Part shown: piece after piece, positions 34,701 to 47,052 of the stretch
How positions within the stretch are numbered: position 1 is the first letter of the stretch
Layout of the letters: the number at the start of each line of letters is the position of its first letter
Origin: Streptomyces venezuelae
Lineage (GTDB): Bacteria > Actinomycetota > Actinomycetes > Streptomycetales > Streptomycetaceae
Direction: 5' to 3'
Assembly (NCBI RefSeq): GCF_008642375.1
Contig: NZ_CP029194.1
Coordinates: forward strand, 2,108,001-2,172,000
DNA length: 64,000 bases
Program-made: the position numbers and the translations under genes
Notes under the pieces: generated by a model
Told to the model about the DNA's origin: nothing
The model's database searches: none
What the model saw: only the letters and a program-made list of their open reading frames with translations

Positions 34701-35024
34701 CGGCGTCCCGCCTCACACTCTCGTCCGCGCTGTCCCGCTGCTCGGCGACCCGTAGACCCGGGGGCTTCGCGTGCTCGTACGGGTCCGCCTGACGTCGACC
34801 GTACGTCCGGCAGGGTACGTGGTGGCGTGATCACCCAAGGACCGTGGACACCCGGCGGGTCGGCTCCAACCGTTCGGGGGGTGCGCTCCCGCCGGTCGGC
34901 AGGCCGGAGGGCGAGGCTCGGCGGATGGCGCCCGCCGTGCTCGTACCGTGGGATCGGTCCGTGGCCCCGCGCCGAGTCCGAGGGCCGCAGCCGATGCCCG
35001 TACCGTTTCGAGGACCGTCCCGCC
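34701..35024. other. Divergent intergenic region, nothing recognised
   Basis: Open frames across this 324-bp gap are Arg/Pro-rich chance frames. No clear promoter elements or palindromes were found. Confidence 0.4.
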
Positions 35025-35552
35025 ATGCCCGGCTCATACCTGCGTCAGTCCGTCCGTGCCCTGCGCCGCCTCGCCGCGCGTCCCCACGTGCTGTTCGGGG
35101 GCGTGTACGGGGCGGTGCTGGCCAGCTCCATGGTGGCTGCCCTGTCGGAGCAGGGGGAGACGGCGGCGGCCGACCGGTTCACCAGCGCCCAGTGGCTCCT
35201 GGTCACGGCCGTCGCCTCGGCCCTGGCGCACGGCTACGCCCACCTGATCGCCCTGCGCGGCGACCGGACCCACCACGGCGTACGCGCCGGGGTACGGATG
35301 CTGCTGTCCGAGTGGCCACTGGTGGCGGCGACGGCACCGACGCTGTTCCTGCTGCTCGGCGCGGCCTGGGGATGGTGGCCCTCGGAGGGCGTCGAGTACG
35401 TGGTCTTCGCCGTGAACGTGGTCCTGCTGTTCGCCTGGGGCCTGCTCGCGGCCCGCGCAGCGGGCCGCACCTGGGCTTCTGCCCTGCGGATCGGCATGGT
35501 GGACGCGCTGCTCGGACTCGTGGTCGTCGTGGCCAACGCCCTCATCAAGTAG
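35025..35552 (+). CDS. Small integral membrane protein
   Basis: The 175-residue protein has four predicted membrane helices: VLFGGVYGAVLASSMVAAL, QWLLVTAVASALAHGYAHL, WPLVAATAPTLFLLLGAAWGW and YVVFAVNVVLLFAWGLLAARA, plus a hydrophobic C-terminus. The Ser/Thr-poor loops carry no enzyme motif; the function is unknown. GAGGA lies 10 bases before ATG. It diverges from the two-component pair. Confidence 0.7.
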   Translation: MPGSYLRQSVRALRRLAARPHVLFGGVYGAVLASSMVAALSEQGETAAADRFTSAQWLLVTAVASALAHGYAHLIALRGDRTHHGVRAGVRMLLSEWPLVAATAPTLFLLLGAAWGWWPSEGVEYVVFAVNVVLLFAWGLLAARAAGRTWASALRIGMVDALLGLVVVVANALIK

Positions 35553-35599
35553 AACCGGTCGGTCCGCGCGGTCTCACCTCGCGTCGAGCCGGCCGCTGA

Positions 35600-35934
35600 T
35601 CCACTCCGGTGGAGGTCGTCTCCTTCCAGCACCGGACCGGCATCTTCGGTGCCGTGAAGCACTCCGGCGACAACCGCACCGGCGGAGACGGACCGGGGGA
35701 CGACGAGGCCATCACGGTCGACTTCACTCGGATGCCGGCGGAAGCGGACCAGATCGTCTTCACCGTGAACTGCTTCACCGGCGCGACCTTCGACGAGGTC
35801 GAGAACGCCTACCGCCGCTTGGTGGACGAATCGACGGGGGTCGAACTCGCCCGGTGCGCCCTGTCCGGCGGTGGCCGCCACACCGCCCAGATCATGGCGA
35901 AGACCTCCTGCCCGCCATCGACCGCCACCTCTGA
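35600..35934 (+). pseudogene. TerD-family gene, C-terminal fragment with an internal deletion
   Basis: The sequence begins inside a TerD domain (TPVEVVSFQHRTGIFGAVKHSGDNRTG). It continues through DDEAITVDFTRMPAEADQIVFTVNCFTG, VENAYRRLVDE and SGGGRHTAQIMAK. The normal next ~20 residues are missing. After a frame change, DLLPAIDRHL and a stop (35932) give the usual TerD end. The N-terminus is absent and a stop lies just upstream. A fragment of the matching N-terminus lies inverted at 37495-37615. The calcium-binding GDNRTG loop remains. Confidence 0.8.
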
Positions 35935-36045
35935 TCCCGTCCGCCCTGGCCCGCCGGTCGGCGGGGTGGTCCCGGCCGGTCGGCGGGGGTGCCGCCGAAG
36001 CCTGCCGGATGGTCCGCTCCCCTGTAGCCCCGGGAGATTCCTCGT

Positions 36046-37302
36046 ATGACACAGATACAGCCGCCGCAGGCGACGTCAGCTCCACGGGAGAACGCGTCTC
36101 GCGTGCCCGCAGCCTCGCCCGACTCCGCCGGGAAATCCTCGGGCGGCCCCTCGATGGGACGCCTGGTCGGCGTGGACCTGGCCCGCGCACTGGCGGTGTT
36201 CGGCATGTACATCGTCCACATCGGCCCGGTGCTCTCGTCCACGCACGGCGTCGGCACCTGGGTCCGGTATCTGGCCGACGGGCACTCGTCGGTCCTGTTC
36301 GCCACCCTCGCCGGGTTCTCGCTGATGCTGATCGCCGGCCGTCGTGAGCCGAAGACCGGCCTGGCGGGCCGACAGGCGAAAGCCCGGATCGCGATCCGCG
36401 CCGTGGTCCTGCTGGCCCTGGGCAGCGTGCTGGCGATGGAATACGGGGGCGTGATCATCCTCGGCTTCTACGGCGTCTACTTCCTCCTCGCCCTGCCCCT
36501 GCTACGGCTGTCCGCCAAGGCACTGGCGATCACCGCGGCCGGGCTCGCGCTCGTCACACCCCAGCTGGCGTTCATCCTGAACTCGCAGCTCAGCGAGTCC
36601 GTCCAGCAGACGATCGACGCCTACGACCCGCTCAAGAAGATCAGCGAGGTCGGCGTCCTCGACCTGCTGCTCACCGGCTTCTACCCGACGATCACCTGGA
36701 TGTCGTTCGTCGTCGCCGGCATGGCACTGGCCCGCCTGGACCTCTCGGCCGACTCCGTCCAGCGGCGCCTGGCCGCGCTCGGCGCCGCCCTGACCGTCGG
36801 CGCGTACGGCCTGTCCCTGCTCCTGGCGGGCAAGGACGCTCTGCGCAGCACGGCGGAGGGCGGGAAGTCGTCCGCCGGGTTCGAGAAGGAGTCGTCCTTC
36901 GGCAGCGGATCCTTCGAGGCCCCCCGGCGGGCGGCCTCGGAACTGCTGTCCGCCGGGCCGCACAGCGGCACCACCTTCGACATCATCGGCAGCGTCGGCG
37001 TCGCCATCCTCGTGATCGTCGGTGCGACGGTGCTCATGGACCGCCTGCCGCGCCTGCGCAGCCTCGCGAAGCCCGTCATCGCCGTGGGCACCATGTCCCT
37101 GACGGCCTACGTCGGCCACTTCCTCGCCCAGTCCATGCTCGGCGTATCGGCCGGCGAAAGCACCCAGACGTCCTGGATCCCCGTGCTCACGTTCGTCCTC
37201 GGGGCGATCGTGTTCGCCGCGGGCTGGTCCCGCTTCTTCCGCCGGGGACCGCTGGAGGCGTTGCTCAACGCCGCCACCAAGCCGGCGAAGCACGTCCGAT
37301 GA
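36046..37302 (+). CDS. DUF418-family membrane protein
   Basis: The 418-residue protein has about 10 membrane helices. It begins with an unstructured 35-residue Pro/Ser-rich segment, then GRLVGVDLARALAVFGMYIVHIGP. That motif and the C-terminal MSLTAYVGHFLAQSML define the DUF418/heparan-type acyltransferase-like group. Such proteins may acylate sugars or wall polymers; the substrate is unknown. A 50-residue insert (residues 265-310, KSSAGFEKESSFGSGSF) is extracytoplasmic by topology. A hairpin terminator follows. It is flanked by the two inverted halves of a TerD gene. Confidence 0.8.
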   Translation: MTQIQPPQATSAPRENASRVPAASPDSAGKSSGGPSMGRLVGVDLARALAVFGMYIVHIGPVLSSTHGVGTWVRYLADGHSSVLFATLAGFSLMLIAGRREPKTGLAGRQAKARIAIRAVVLLALGSVLAMEYGGVIILGFYGVYFLLALPLLRLSAKALAITAAGLALVTPQLAFILNSQLSESVQQTIDAYDPLKKISEVGVLDLLLTGFYPTITWMSFVVAGMALARLDLSADSVQRRLAALGAALTVGAYGLSLLLAGKDALRSTAEGGKSSAGFEKESSFGSGSFEAPRRAASELLSAGPHSGTTFDIIGSVGVAILVIVGATVLMDRLPRLRSLAKPVIAVGTMSLTAYVGHFLAQSMLGVSAGESTQTSWIPVLTFVLGAIVFAAGWSRFFRRGPLEALLNAATKPAKHVR

Positions 37303-37307
37303 CGCCG

Positions 37308-37342
37308 GCCGGGGCGGGCAGTCCTTCACGGCCCGCCCCGGC
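37308..37342 (+). terminator. Hairpin terminator of the DUF418 gene
   Basis: Perfect 12-bp arms GCCGGGGCGGGC/GCCCGCCCCGGC with an 11-nt loop start 6 bp after the stop codon. Confidence 0.75.
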
Positions 37343-37494
37343 TCCGACGGCCCGCTCACATCGGCCGTCCGGTTCCGCACCCCGCCGAACGGCTGAGACA
37401 GGCCCGAGCGGCTTGGACGGGAGCGCTCGGCGCCGCCGTCCACGGACGGTGGATCTTAGGGTCGGACAGGGCGGCGCTCCGGCCGGGCTCACGA

Positions 37495-37615
37495 CGTCCC
37501 GTGGAGCGCGCTTCTTGGCGGACCGCCAGCCGATGGCCACCCGCATCAGGTCGAGCGGGCGGCCGTCCGCCCTGTTCAGCGGGACCCGCCGGCCCTTGGC
37601 CATGAGGACGGGCAT
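37495..37615 (-). pseudogene. TerD-family gene, N-terminal fragment (inverted relative to the C-terminal piece)
   Basis: About 40 codons read VLMAKGRRVPLNRADGRPLD, then LMRVAIGWRSAKKRA. This is the usual start of the TerD subfamily with K-G-x-R-V-P-L...G-W. Similarity stops after GWRSAKKRA, where the calcium-binding core should follow. It points away from the C-terminal fragment at 35600. Together the two pieces account for all but about 20-25 residues of the join region plus the small deletion near the end. Confidence 0.65.
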
Positions 37616-37798
37616 GGGGCTCCAGGTGAGGTGGCGGACAGAGGGCGTGCAGGAGCGAACCGCGCGGTGACGCGCGGCGCTGTCCTCAGCCTCACGCGCC
37701 GTATGGTGCGCCGGTACCCGACTGCTGTCCGGCGCCACTCCGCCCCCTGGCAGGGCTGCATCCACCGCATGGCGGGGCAGCCCTGCGGAGCACTCCAC

Positions 37799-39586
37799 TC
37801 ACACGGCGGGGCGCTCGGCCGGGATCAGGAGCTGGGTCGCTGCCAGCTGTGCGTACAGCTCGTCCCCGTCCACCAGTTCCCTATGGGTGCCGATCGCACG
37901 GACCGTGCCGGCGTCCATGACGACGATGCGGTCGGCGTCCGTCACCGTGGACAGGCGGTGCGCCACCACCAGGACGGTGGTCTCGCGTGCCGTCTCGGCG
38001 ATGACGTCCCGCAGTGCCAGCTCGTTGACCGCGTCGAGCTGAGAGGTCGCCTCGTCCAGGAGCAGCAGCCGGGGCCTGCGCAGCAGTGCGCGGGCGATCG
38101 CGACGCGCTGGCGCTCACCGCCGGACAGCTTCGATCCGCGGTGCCCGACCAGGGTGTCCAGGCCGTGCGGGAGACGGTCGACGAGGGTGTCGAGCCTGGT
38201 CCGGGCGAGGACGGCGCGGATGTCGTCGTCCGTCGCGCCAGGCGCGCTGAAGACCAGGTTCTCCCGCAGCGTGCCGGCCAGGACCGGAGCATCCTGCTCC
38301 ACGTACCCGATGACGGACCGCAGTTCGGACAGCGGCCACTGCCGTATGTCCTGGCCGTCGACCAGGATGCGCCCTCCGGTCGTCTCGTAGAACCGCTCGA
38401 TGAGCGAGAAGACCGTCGACTTGCCCGCGCCCGAAGGCCCGACGAAGGCGGTCATCCCGGCGCCCGGCACCTCGAAGTCCACCTGCTGGTGGATGCACGG
38501 CAGCCCGGGCCCGTAGCGGAAGGACACGTCCTCGAAGCGGACCGACGCCGGACGCACCTCGGTCCGCACCGGCTCGTACGTGGCCGGCGGCTCCGCCGCC
38601 AGACGGTCCACCTCCTTGATCCGGGAGATCGCGGCCGCGCCCTCCTGGTACGCGGAGGCGGCCTCGACCAGCTTGTACACCGGCTCCATCAGGTAGAACA
38701 GGTACAGCAGGAAGGCGATCAGCGTAGAGACGGGGATGTCGCCGGACGCCACCCGCGCTCCGCCGACCGCGAGCACCGCGAGGAACGCCAGCTCGACGGC
38801 GAGGTTGTCCGCGGTGCCCAGCAGGGCCTCCCACTTCGCGCCGCGCACGCCGTGGCGCCATGCCCGCCGGGCCGACGCCTCGACGCGGGCGGTCTCCCGC
38901 TCCTCGGCGCCGGACGCCTTCACCGTGCGGAACGCGCCGAAGGCCCGCTCCAGGCCGGTGGACATCTCCCCGACCGCGGCCTGGGAGCGCTCGGCGGCCT
39001 GTCCGATCTTCGGCATCACCAGGGCGGCGCCCGCCCCGACGACCGCGACCACGACGAGGGTGACGCCGAGCAGGACGGCGTCCAGGAACGCCATCACCAC
39101 GACCGCCGCGATCAGCGTCAGCGCCCCGGTCGCGGCGTTGACCACCGCCTGGGTGCTGACGGCCCGCAGCAGCGTGGTGTCGGAAGTGACCCGGGACATC
39201 AGATCGCCCGGCTGCATCCGGTCCACCGCCGAGAGCCGCAGCCGCAGCAGCCGGCCGATGAGGCTGCGGCGGGCGGCCAGGACCACCGACTCCGCCGTCC
39301 GCTCCAGGACGTAGGCGCCGAACGCCTCGGCCACCGTGCTCAGCAGCACCAGCACGGTCAGCGCCAGCAGGACGGTGGCGAGCGTGCCACCGGACGAGAG
39401 CCGGTCGACGAGCGCCTTCGTGGCCAGCGGCTGCAGCAGCCCGCCGACGGACCCGGCGAGCGCCAGGAGCAGGCCGAGCACGACGGTCCACCGGTGCGGG
39501 CGGACATACCCGTACAGGGCGGTGAGCGTCTCGCGGGCGCGATGCGACTCGGCACCCGTCGTCTCCGGGGCGGGTGCGGTGTTCAC
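37799..39586 (-). CDS. ABC transporter, fused permease and ATPase (exporter half)
   Basis: The 595-residue half-transporter has six N-terminal membrane helices (about 30-320). The ATPase carries Walker A GPSGAGKST, signature LSGGERQRVAIARALL, Walker B LLLLDEATS and switch histidine VVAHRLSTV. It should export a lipid, peptide or drug as a homodimer. No partner gene lies beside it. The 3' end borders the TerD fragment; the upstream 447 bp contain no recognised gene. Confidence 0.9.
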   Translation of the reverse strand: MNTAPAPETTGAESHRARETLTALYGYVRPHRWTVVLGLLLALAGSVGGLLQPLATKALVDRLSSGGTLATVLLALTVLVLLSTVAEAFGAYVLERTAESVVLAARRSLIGRLLRLRLSAVDRMQPGDLMSRVTSDTTLLRAVSTQAVVNAATGALTLIAAVVVMAFLDAVLLGVTLVVVAVVGAGAALVMPKIGQAAERSQAAVGEMSTGLERAFGAFRTVKASGAEERETARVEASARRAWRHGVRGAKWEALLGTADNLAVELAFLAVLAVGGARVASGDIPVSTLIAFLLYLFYLMEPVYKLVEAASAYQEGAAAISRIKEVDRLAAEPPATYEPVRTEVRPASVRFEDVSFRYGPGLPCIHQQVDFEVPGAGMTAFVGPSGAGKSTVFSLIERFYETTGGRILVDGQDIRQWPLSELRSVIGYVEQDAPVLAGTLRENLVFSAPGATDDDIRAVLARTRLDTLVDRLPHGLDTLVGHRGSKLSGGERQRVAIARALLRRPRLLLLDEATSQLDAVNELALRDVIAETARETTVLVVAHRLSTVTDADRIVVMDAGTVRAIGTHRELVDGDELYAQLAATQLLIPAERPAV

Positions 39587-40033
39587 AAGATTCCTTTCCT
39601 ACGTGTTCTGCCGCTGCGGCAGGCGGGCATCACAGCCGTGACGTCGTGTTGATCAGCCGCCCCGGCCGGTGGCCGGTGTGAGGTGGCGAGCGCCTGCTCG
39701 TGCGTGGCGTGTCATGCCCCAGCCTGGAAGACCAGAGGTCTCTCCGGCCATCCGTCGATCGTCGGGCGGACCCCCGCCAAGTGGCTGGAGCCGCCCGCAC
39801 GCAGTGACTGGAACAGACGACGCCGGCGAAGGTGGTGGCGGGGTCGGCGGAGCCGGAGCCAGGCACCTGCGGCTCCGCCGCGGTCAAGGACGGTGCCACC
39901 GCCGACGCACCCGGGCCGCTCTCCAGCGGAAAGCCGCCCTCCGGCCGAGATGTCCCATCGGCCGGAGGGCGGCAGTCTGTCAGTGATCGCGCGTCAGCTC
40001 ACACGCCGGACGTGAGTGCATCCTGTGCCGGGG
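39587..40033. other. Intergenic region holding a strong terminator
   Basis: This gap separates the ABC transporter start from the GH74 gene end. The terminator at 39933-39973 occupies its right part. Elsewhere short frames (GLSGHPSIVGRTPAKWLEPP) look gene-like but were not identified. Confidence 0.5.
39933..39973 (-). terminator. 16-bp-stem terminator of the GH74 operon
   Basis: Perfect 16-bp arms GCCGCCCTCCGGCCGA/TCGGCCGGAGGGCGGC with a 9-nt loop lie 60 bp beyond the GH74 stop codon. It should end the xylanase-GH74 transcript. Confidence 0.8.
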
Positions 40034-42658
40034 TCAGGAGGGGTCGCCGTACTGGAGGCCGCGGCCGTTGGTCCCGATGTAGACGCGGCCGTAGGTGTCC
40101 GGGTCGCCGGTGATGACGCCGACGCCGCCGATGCTGCCCCACTGGTGGGCGTCGTCGTTGACGCGGAGCCAGGTGGCGCCCTTGTCGGTGGAGCGGAAGA
40201 CGCCGGTGACGTCCTTGACGGTGCCGATCAGGTACAGCGCCTGGTAGGAGGCGCCGGGTGCGGCCTTGCCGAAGCCGAGGGCCGAGGCGGACTTCACCGT
40301 GGTGAGCGCGGTGAAGGTGCGGCCGCCGTCGGTGGAGTGCAGCAGCCCCTGGCCGCCGCCGGCGATCCACAGGTCTCCGGCGACGCCGGGGACCGCAGTG
40401 AGCCGGCCGGCGGGCAGGCCGGTCGCCCGGGCGGTGAAGGTCGCCCCGCCGTCGGTGCTGGCCTGCAGCGTGCCGAGGGACAGGGAGTAGAAGGTCCTGG
40501 CCGAGGCGCGGTCGGCGATGACGACGGCGTCGGCACCCAGTCCGCCGACCCTCGACCAGGTCGCTCCCTTGTCGGTCGATCGGTGCGGGACCTGGCCGGC
40601 CTGGGTCCAGACGATGGTGGAGCCGTCGGCCGCGAGCGCGACGCGGCCGTCCTGGGCACCGGCCACCGGCTCGGCCTTGAAGCCGTTCCAGCTGATGCCG
40701 CCGTCGGTGGAGTAGGCGCCGTCCTGCGCGCCGCCGCGGCCGACGCGGACCATCATCGAGGGCGTGGACTGGGCGAAGTCGATGTCCGTGCTGTTGGTCA
40801 TCATCGGATTGCTCAGCCGCCCGGCCGGGACCTTGGTCAGGTCGTCGTGGCGGAAACCGCCTTGGTCGCCCATGGCGGTGATGACGGTGGCACCGCCGGG
40901 CGGGGCGATGGCGTCCATCAGCGCGGTCTCCTCAAGGCCCCGCGCCCCCGCGGTCCAGTGGCTGGTGCCGCCGTTGTCCGTGGCGTTGGCGTCCTTGCTG
41001 CGCCAGATGCCGTTGCCGGTGCCGTACAGCACGTGCCCGGAGTCGAAGGGGTCGAGGGCCAGGGCGGTCATCCAGTGTCCGGTGTGGGTGCCGATGTAGG
41101 GAGCGGCGGAGGCGTTCCGCACCGACTTGTCCGCCAGCGCCTTCCAGGTCGTGCCGCCGTCGGTGGTGCGGTAGATCTCGTCCTCGGGCCACCAGCGGTC
41201 GAGGGTGGTGACCATCACGGTGGACGGCTTGCGCGGGTCGACGGCCAGGCCGGAGAACCCGTACGAGCCGCGGGACGGGGTGATGTCCTTCCAAGTCCCA
41301 CCGGACGGCGTGTGCTTCCAGACCGAGCCCGCCGTCACGCCGTTGGGTCCGAGGGCGTTGGTGTACGTCAGGTACAGCGAGCCGTCACCGGAGAGCACGC
41401 CGTGCTGCGGCAACTGGCCCGTGGGCTGGCCGGGGACGGCCTGCCAGGTGCTGCCGCCGTCGGTGGAGCGGTAGAGGGAGGTGGACCTGTCGGCGACGCC
41501 GGCGTAGATCGTCCTGCTGCCGGCCGGGCCGTACGTCACGAAGGAGATGCCCGCACCACTGCCCGCACCGTCCTTGACGGGGAACGAGGAGACCTGTCGC
41601 CACGTCGCACCGCTGTCGGCGCTGCGCCACAGGCCGTTCTTACGGGTGCCCAGCAGCAGGGTGCGGTTGTCCGAGGGGTCGATCGCCAGGCGTTCACCGG
41701 CCCCGCGGCCGTCCTCGTTGCCGCCCAGCTTGAACGGCAGAGCGGTGCGCTGGAAGGTGCGGCCACGGTCGGTGGAGCGCAGGATCGCGCCGTTGCCGGC
41801 CCACTCGTTGGTGTAGGTGCCGGTCGCGAGGTAGAGCCGGTCGGGGTCGACGGGATCGGTGGCCAGCGCGTCGATGCCCAGCAGGTTCCAGTCCTTCTCA
41901 CCGAGCCAGTCGGTCAGCGGGATCCACTGCTCGGCCGCGGCGTCCCAGCGGTAGGCGCCGCCCATGTCGGTACGCGCGTACAGCAGCCCCCTCTCCCGGG
42001 GGTTGAACACCAGCCCGGTGACGTAACCCCCGCCCACCACCTGGGCGTTCTTCCACGCGTACGGTCCGGTGCCGGTGGCCGGGGCCTCGGCCGTCTTCAC
42101 CAGTTTCCACTGCTGGTTGGTGCTGCCATGGCCGCCGAACTGGATGACCGCCGCGCCGTCGGCCGTGGAGCTTCCGGAGACGTCCAGGACCTGGCCGCTC
42201 CTGCGGGAGGTGAAGGTGACGGCGTCGGAACCGCTCACCTCGTCGACCCGCCATTCCTGGGAGGCGGAGGAGCTGTCGGTCTGCTGCTCGGCGGCAGCCG
42301 CCTGCGCGGTCGAATCGCCCGCTATGCCGAGCACTTTGCCGCTGTTGCGGTTCACCAGCTCGTAGTAGCCGTCACCGGTGGACCTCAGCCTCCACTGCTG
42401 GTTGGCGGTGGTCTGATCGGTCCACTGCTGGATGCGGGTGCCGTCGGCGGTGGAGAAGGCGTTGACGTCCAGCACCTTGCCGCTGCGCACCGAGACCAGC
42501 TTGTAGTAGGCACTGTCGTCGACCGTCGCGGCCTGCGAGTCGTCCTGCACGAACAGGAGGTACGGCACGACGGTGGCGGGCACACCGAGCAGCAGAGCGG
42601 TGGCGGTCCTGCGACGGCGGTGACGTCCGCGTGGCCCGGCGTTGGTGGGGTTGTTCAT
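40034..42658 (-). CDS. Secreted xyloglucanase-type GH74 enzyme with N-terminal ricin-type CBM13
   Basis: The 874-residue secreted enzyme starts with a twin-Arg-like basic signal segment (RGRHRRRRTATALLLG). A ricin-B/CBM13 trefoil follows at about residues 45-190 (three Q-x-W copies such as NQQWRL, SQEWRV, NQQWKL). The rest is a GH74 double beta-propeller: GGGYVTGLVFNP, YARTDMGGAYRW, repeated STDGG/STDRG Asp-box-like turns, and YGRVYIGTNGRGLQYGD at the end. GH74 enzymes cleave xyloglucan backbones. AAGGAG lies 13 bases before the chosen ATG. It follows the xylanase gene by 40 bp and ends at a strong terminator. Confidence 0.88.
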   Translation of the reverse strand: MNNPTNAGPRGRHRRRRTATALLLGVPATVVPYLLFVQDDSQAATVDDSAYYKLVSVRSGKVLDVNAFSTADGTRIQQWTDQTTANQQWRLRSTGDGYYELVNRNSGKVLGIAGDSTAQAAAAEQQTDSSSASQEWRVDEVSGSDAVTFTSRRSGQVLDVSGSSTADGAAVIQFGGHGSTNQQWKLVKTAEAPATGTGPYAWKNAQVVGGGYVTGLVFNPRERGLLYARTDMGGAYRWDAAAEQWIPLTDWLGEKDWNLLGIDALATDPVDPDRLYLATGTYTNEWAGNGAILRSTDRGRTFQRTALPFKLGGNEDGRGAGERLAIDPSDNRTLLLGTRKNGLWRSADSGATWRQVSSFPVKDGAGSGAGISFVTYGPAGSRTIYAGVADRSTSLYRSTDGGSTWQAVPGQPTGQLPQHGVLSGDGSLYLTYTNALGPNGVTAGSVWKHTPSGGTWKDITPSRGSYGFSGLAVDPRKPSTVMVTTLDRWWPEDEIYRTTDGGTTWKALADKSVRNASAAPYIGTHTGHWMTALALDPFDSGHVLYGTGNGIWRSKDANATDNGGTSHWTAGARGLEETALMDAIAPPGGATVITAMGDQGGFRHDDLTKVPAGRLSNPMMTNSTDIDFAQSTPSMMVRVGRGGAQDGAYSTDGGISWNGFKAEPVAGAQDGRVALAADGSTIVWTQAGQVPHRSTDKGATWSRVGGLGADAVVIADRASARTFYSLSLGTLQASTDGGATFTARATGLPAGRLTAVPGVAGDLWIAGGGQGLLHSTDGGRTFTALTTVKSASALGFGKAAPGASYQALYLIGTVKDVTGVFRSTDKGATWLRVNDDAHQWGSIGGVGVITGDPDTYGRVYIGTNGRGLQYGDPS

Positions 42659-42698
42659 GGGGGGGTTTTTCTCCTTGTGCAACCGTGGACAGGGCAGG

Positions 42699-45474
<2,776 letters not shown>

Positions 45475-47052
45475 TCAGGCCCCGGGGCTGCGCACGATGA
45501 AGGAAGCCTGGCCGGCGAAGGCCCGCGTGCCGTCGGATCCGTCGAGCCAGATGCCGCCGTCGCGGTGGCGGAGGACCGATCCCGGATAGTTGTGCGCGTG
45601 CAGGGTCACGGACCCGGCGACCGCCCCGGGACGGGGACAGAAGGTGGCGTCTTCACGGAACAGTGCGCTGCCGTCGTCGGTGCTCAGCCGCAGCCGCAGG
45701 TAGTGGTGGCGAAGATACCGGCCGTCTGCGGCGCGGAAGGTGACACACCGCATGTCGGCCAGTCCCCCGACGACCGTGAAGGTGACCCGCTGACGTGCCT
45801 GCGCGCTGCTGGACGCGGCGACGCTGCCGAGCGCCGCGAAGTCGCCCGTGTACGTGACGAACAGGCCGGGACTGTCCGCGGCCTCCAGCGACTGTGCGCC
45901 CAGCGGAACGGTGCCCGCGACGGCGGACGGGCCGACCGAGGGCGGGCTCGCCGACGGACTCGTCGGGGACGGTCCCGCCGAGGTGGTGGTACGCGAGGGA
46001 AGGGGCGTGGGCGTGCCGGCCGTGGGAGCGGCAGTGGCGCCGGGCGAACGAGGCGCCGGTTCGGGCCAGGTCGCATAGGTGGCGGTCCCGGCGATGAGCA
46101 CCGCGCCGGTCGCGAGGCTCACCAGCGGATGAGCGGTCATCGTCTGGAGTTTGCCGATCAGAGCGCCGTGCAGACCGCCTCCCCCCGTCGCCGCGCCGAC
46201 CGCGACGGGGGCCGCGGCCAGCCCGGCGGCGCTCGCTGCCGTACCCGACAGCAAGCCCTTGGTGGCCAGCGCGGCGATCAGTGCGGCCGGGACGGCCAGC
46301 GTCATGAGGCCGAGGGGCAGCAGTTCGGCCGGAACCCGTTCCGCCGACGTCGCCATGCAGACCGGGCAGTCACGTGTGTGCCGCGCGATCCGCTTGCGCC
46401 ACACCGATGCACGGTGACCGTCCCAGCCGACGACGGTCTCCCCCAGCTGCGGACAGCGCGGGTCGGTCTCCAGCGCGGCGACGATCGTCCGGCACAGTTC
46501 CAGCTGCTCCCGCATGCGTTGGAGGCGCACTCCGACGTGCGCGACCGTGAGCCCCGTCGCGGCGGCCATGTCCTCCCGGCTGAGCAGGCCGGCGCATTCC
46601 TGCCACCACAGCGACAGCAGCACCCGGTGGTCCGGGTCGAGCCACCGGCCGGCTTCGACGACCCGGCGCCGCTCGTCCGACACGTGCAGCCGCAGGATCG
46701 TGACGTCCACGGGCTCGGCGCCGGAGTCCGGTATCCGGCGTGCCTCGTCGATGACCGTGGTCCGGTCCGCGAGGGCGTGCTGCCGGTGCCAGTGGGTGTT
46801 GATCTGGCGGAGCGTGATCGACACCAGCCAGGACCGAAAGCTCTCCGGGGCACGCAGGGCGGGCAGGTCACGCACCACGCGCAGCAGGGTCTCCTGGACG
46901 ACGTCGTCGACGTCGGCATGTCCGCTCAGTGCTCGCCCGACGATGTTGTACAGCAACGGCAGGTACGCGGCGATCAGCTCCTCGCGCGCCCGATCGTCAC
47001 CGGCCTGCGCCGCGACGACCAACCCCGCGTGGTCTGCGTCCTTGAGCCCCAT
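45475..47052 (-). CDS. ECF sigma factor fused to zinc finger, membrane segments and AbfB carbohydrate-binding domain
   Basis: In this 525-residue single-chain regulator, sigma region 2 lies at about residues 15-85 (DVDDVVQETLLRVVRDL) and region 4 at about 115-185. A zinc-finger-type H-x3-C-x2-C follows (RHTRDCPVC), then two hydrophobic segments (PLGLMTLAVPAALIAALAT and LATGAVLIAGTATYATW) and a Pro/Ser/Thr spacer. A C-terminal AbfB/CBM42 domain ends FIVRSPGA. The layout equals sigma, anti-sigma and sensor on one chain, so AbfB should face outside and bind arabinofuranose. Groups such as ECF52/53 have similar extensions, as I recall. The start follows GAGGTG at 4 bases. It precedes the arabinoxylan-degrading genes. 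Confidence 0.85.
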   Translation of the reverse strand: MGLKDADHAGLVVAAQAGDDRAREELIAAYLPLLYNIVGRALSGHADVDDVVQETLLRVVRDLPALRAPESFRSWLVSITLRQINTHWHRQHALADRTTVIDEARRIPDSGAEPVDVTILRLHVSDERRRVVEAGRWLDPDHRVLLSLWWQECAGLLSREDMAAATGLTVAHVGVRLQRMREQLELCRTIVAALETDPRCPQLGETVVGWDGHRASVWRKRIARHTRDCPVCMATSAERVPAELLPLGLMTLAVPAALIAALATKGLLSGTAASAAGLAAAPVAVGAATGGGGLHGALIGKLQTMTAHPLVSLATGAVLIAGTATYATWPEPAPRSPGATAAPTAGTPTPLPSRTTTSAGPSPTSPSASPPSVGPSAVAGTVPLGAQSLEAADSPGLFVTYTGDFAALGSVAASSSAQARQRVTFTVVGGLADMRCVTFRAADGRYLRHHYLRLRLSTDDGSALFREDATFCPRPGAVAGSVTLHAHNYPGSVLRHRDGGIWLDGSDGTRAFAGQASFIVRSPGA

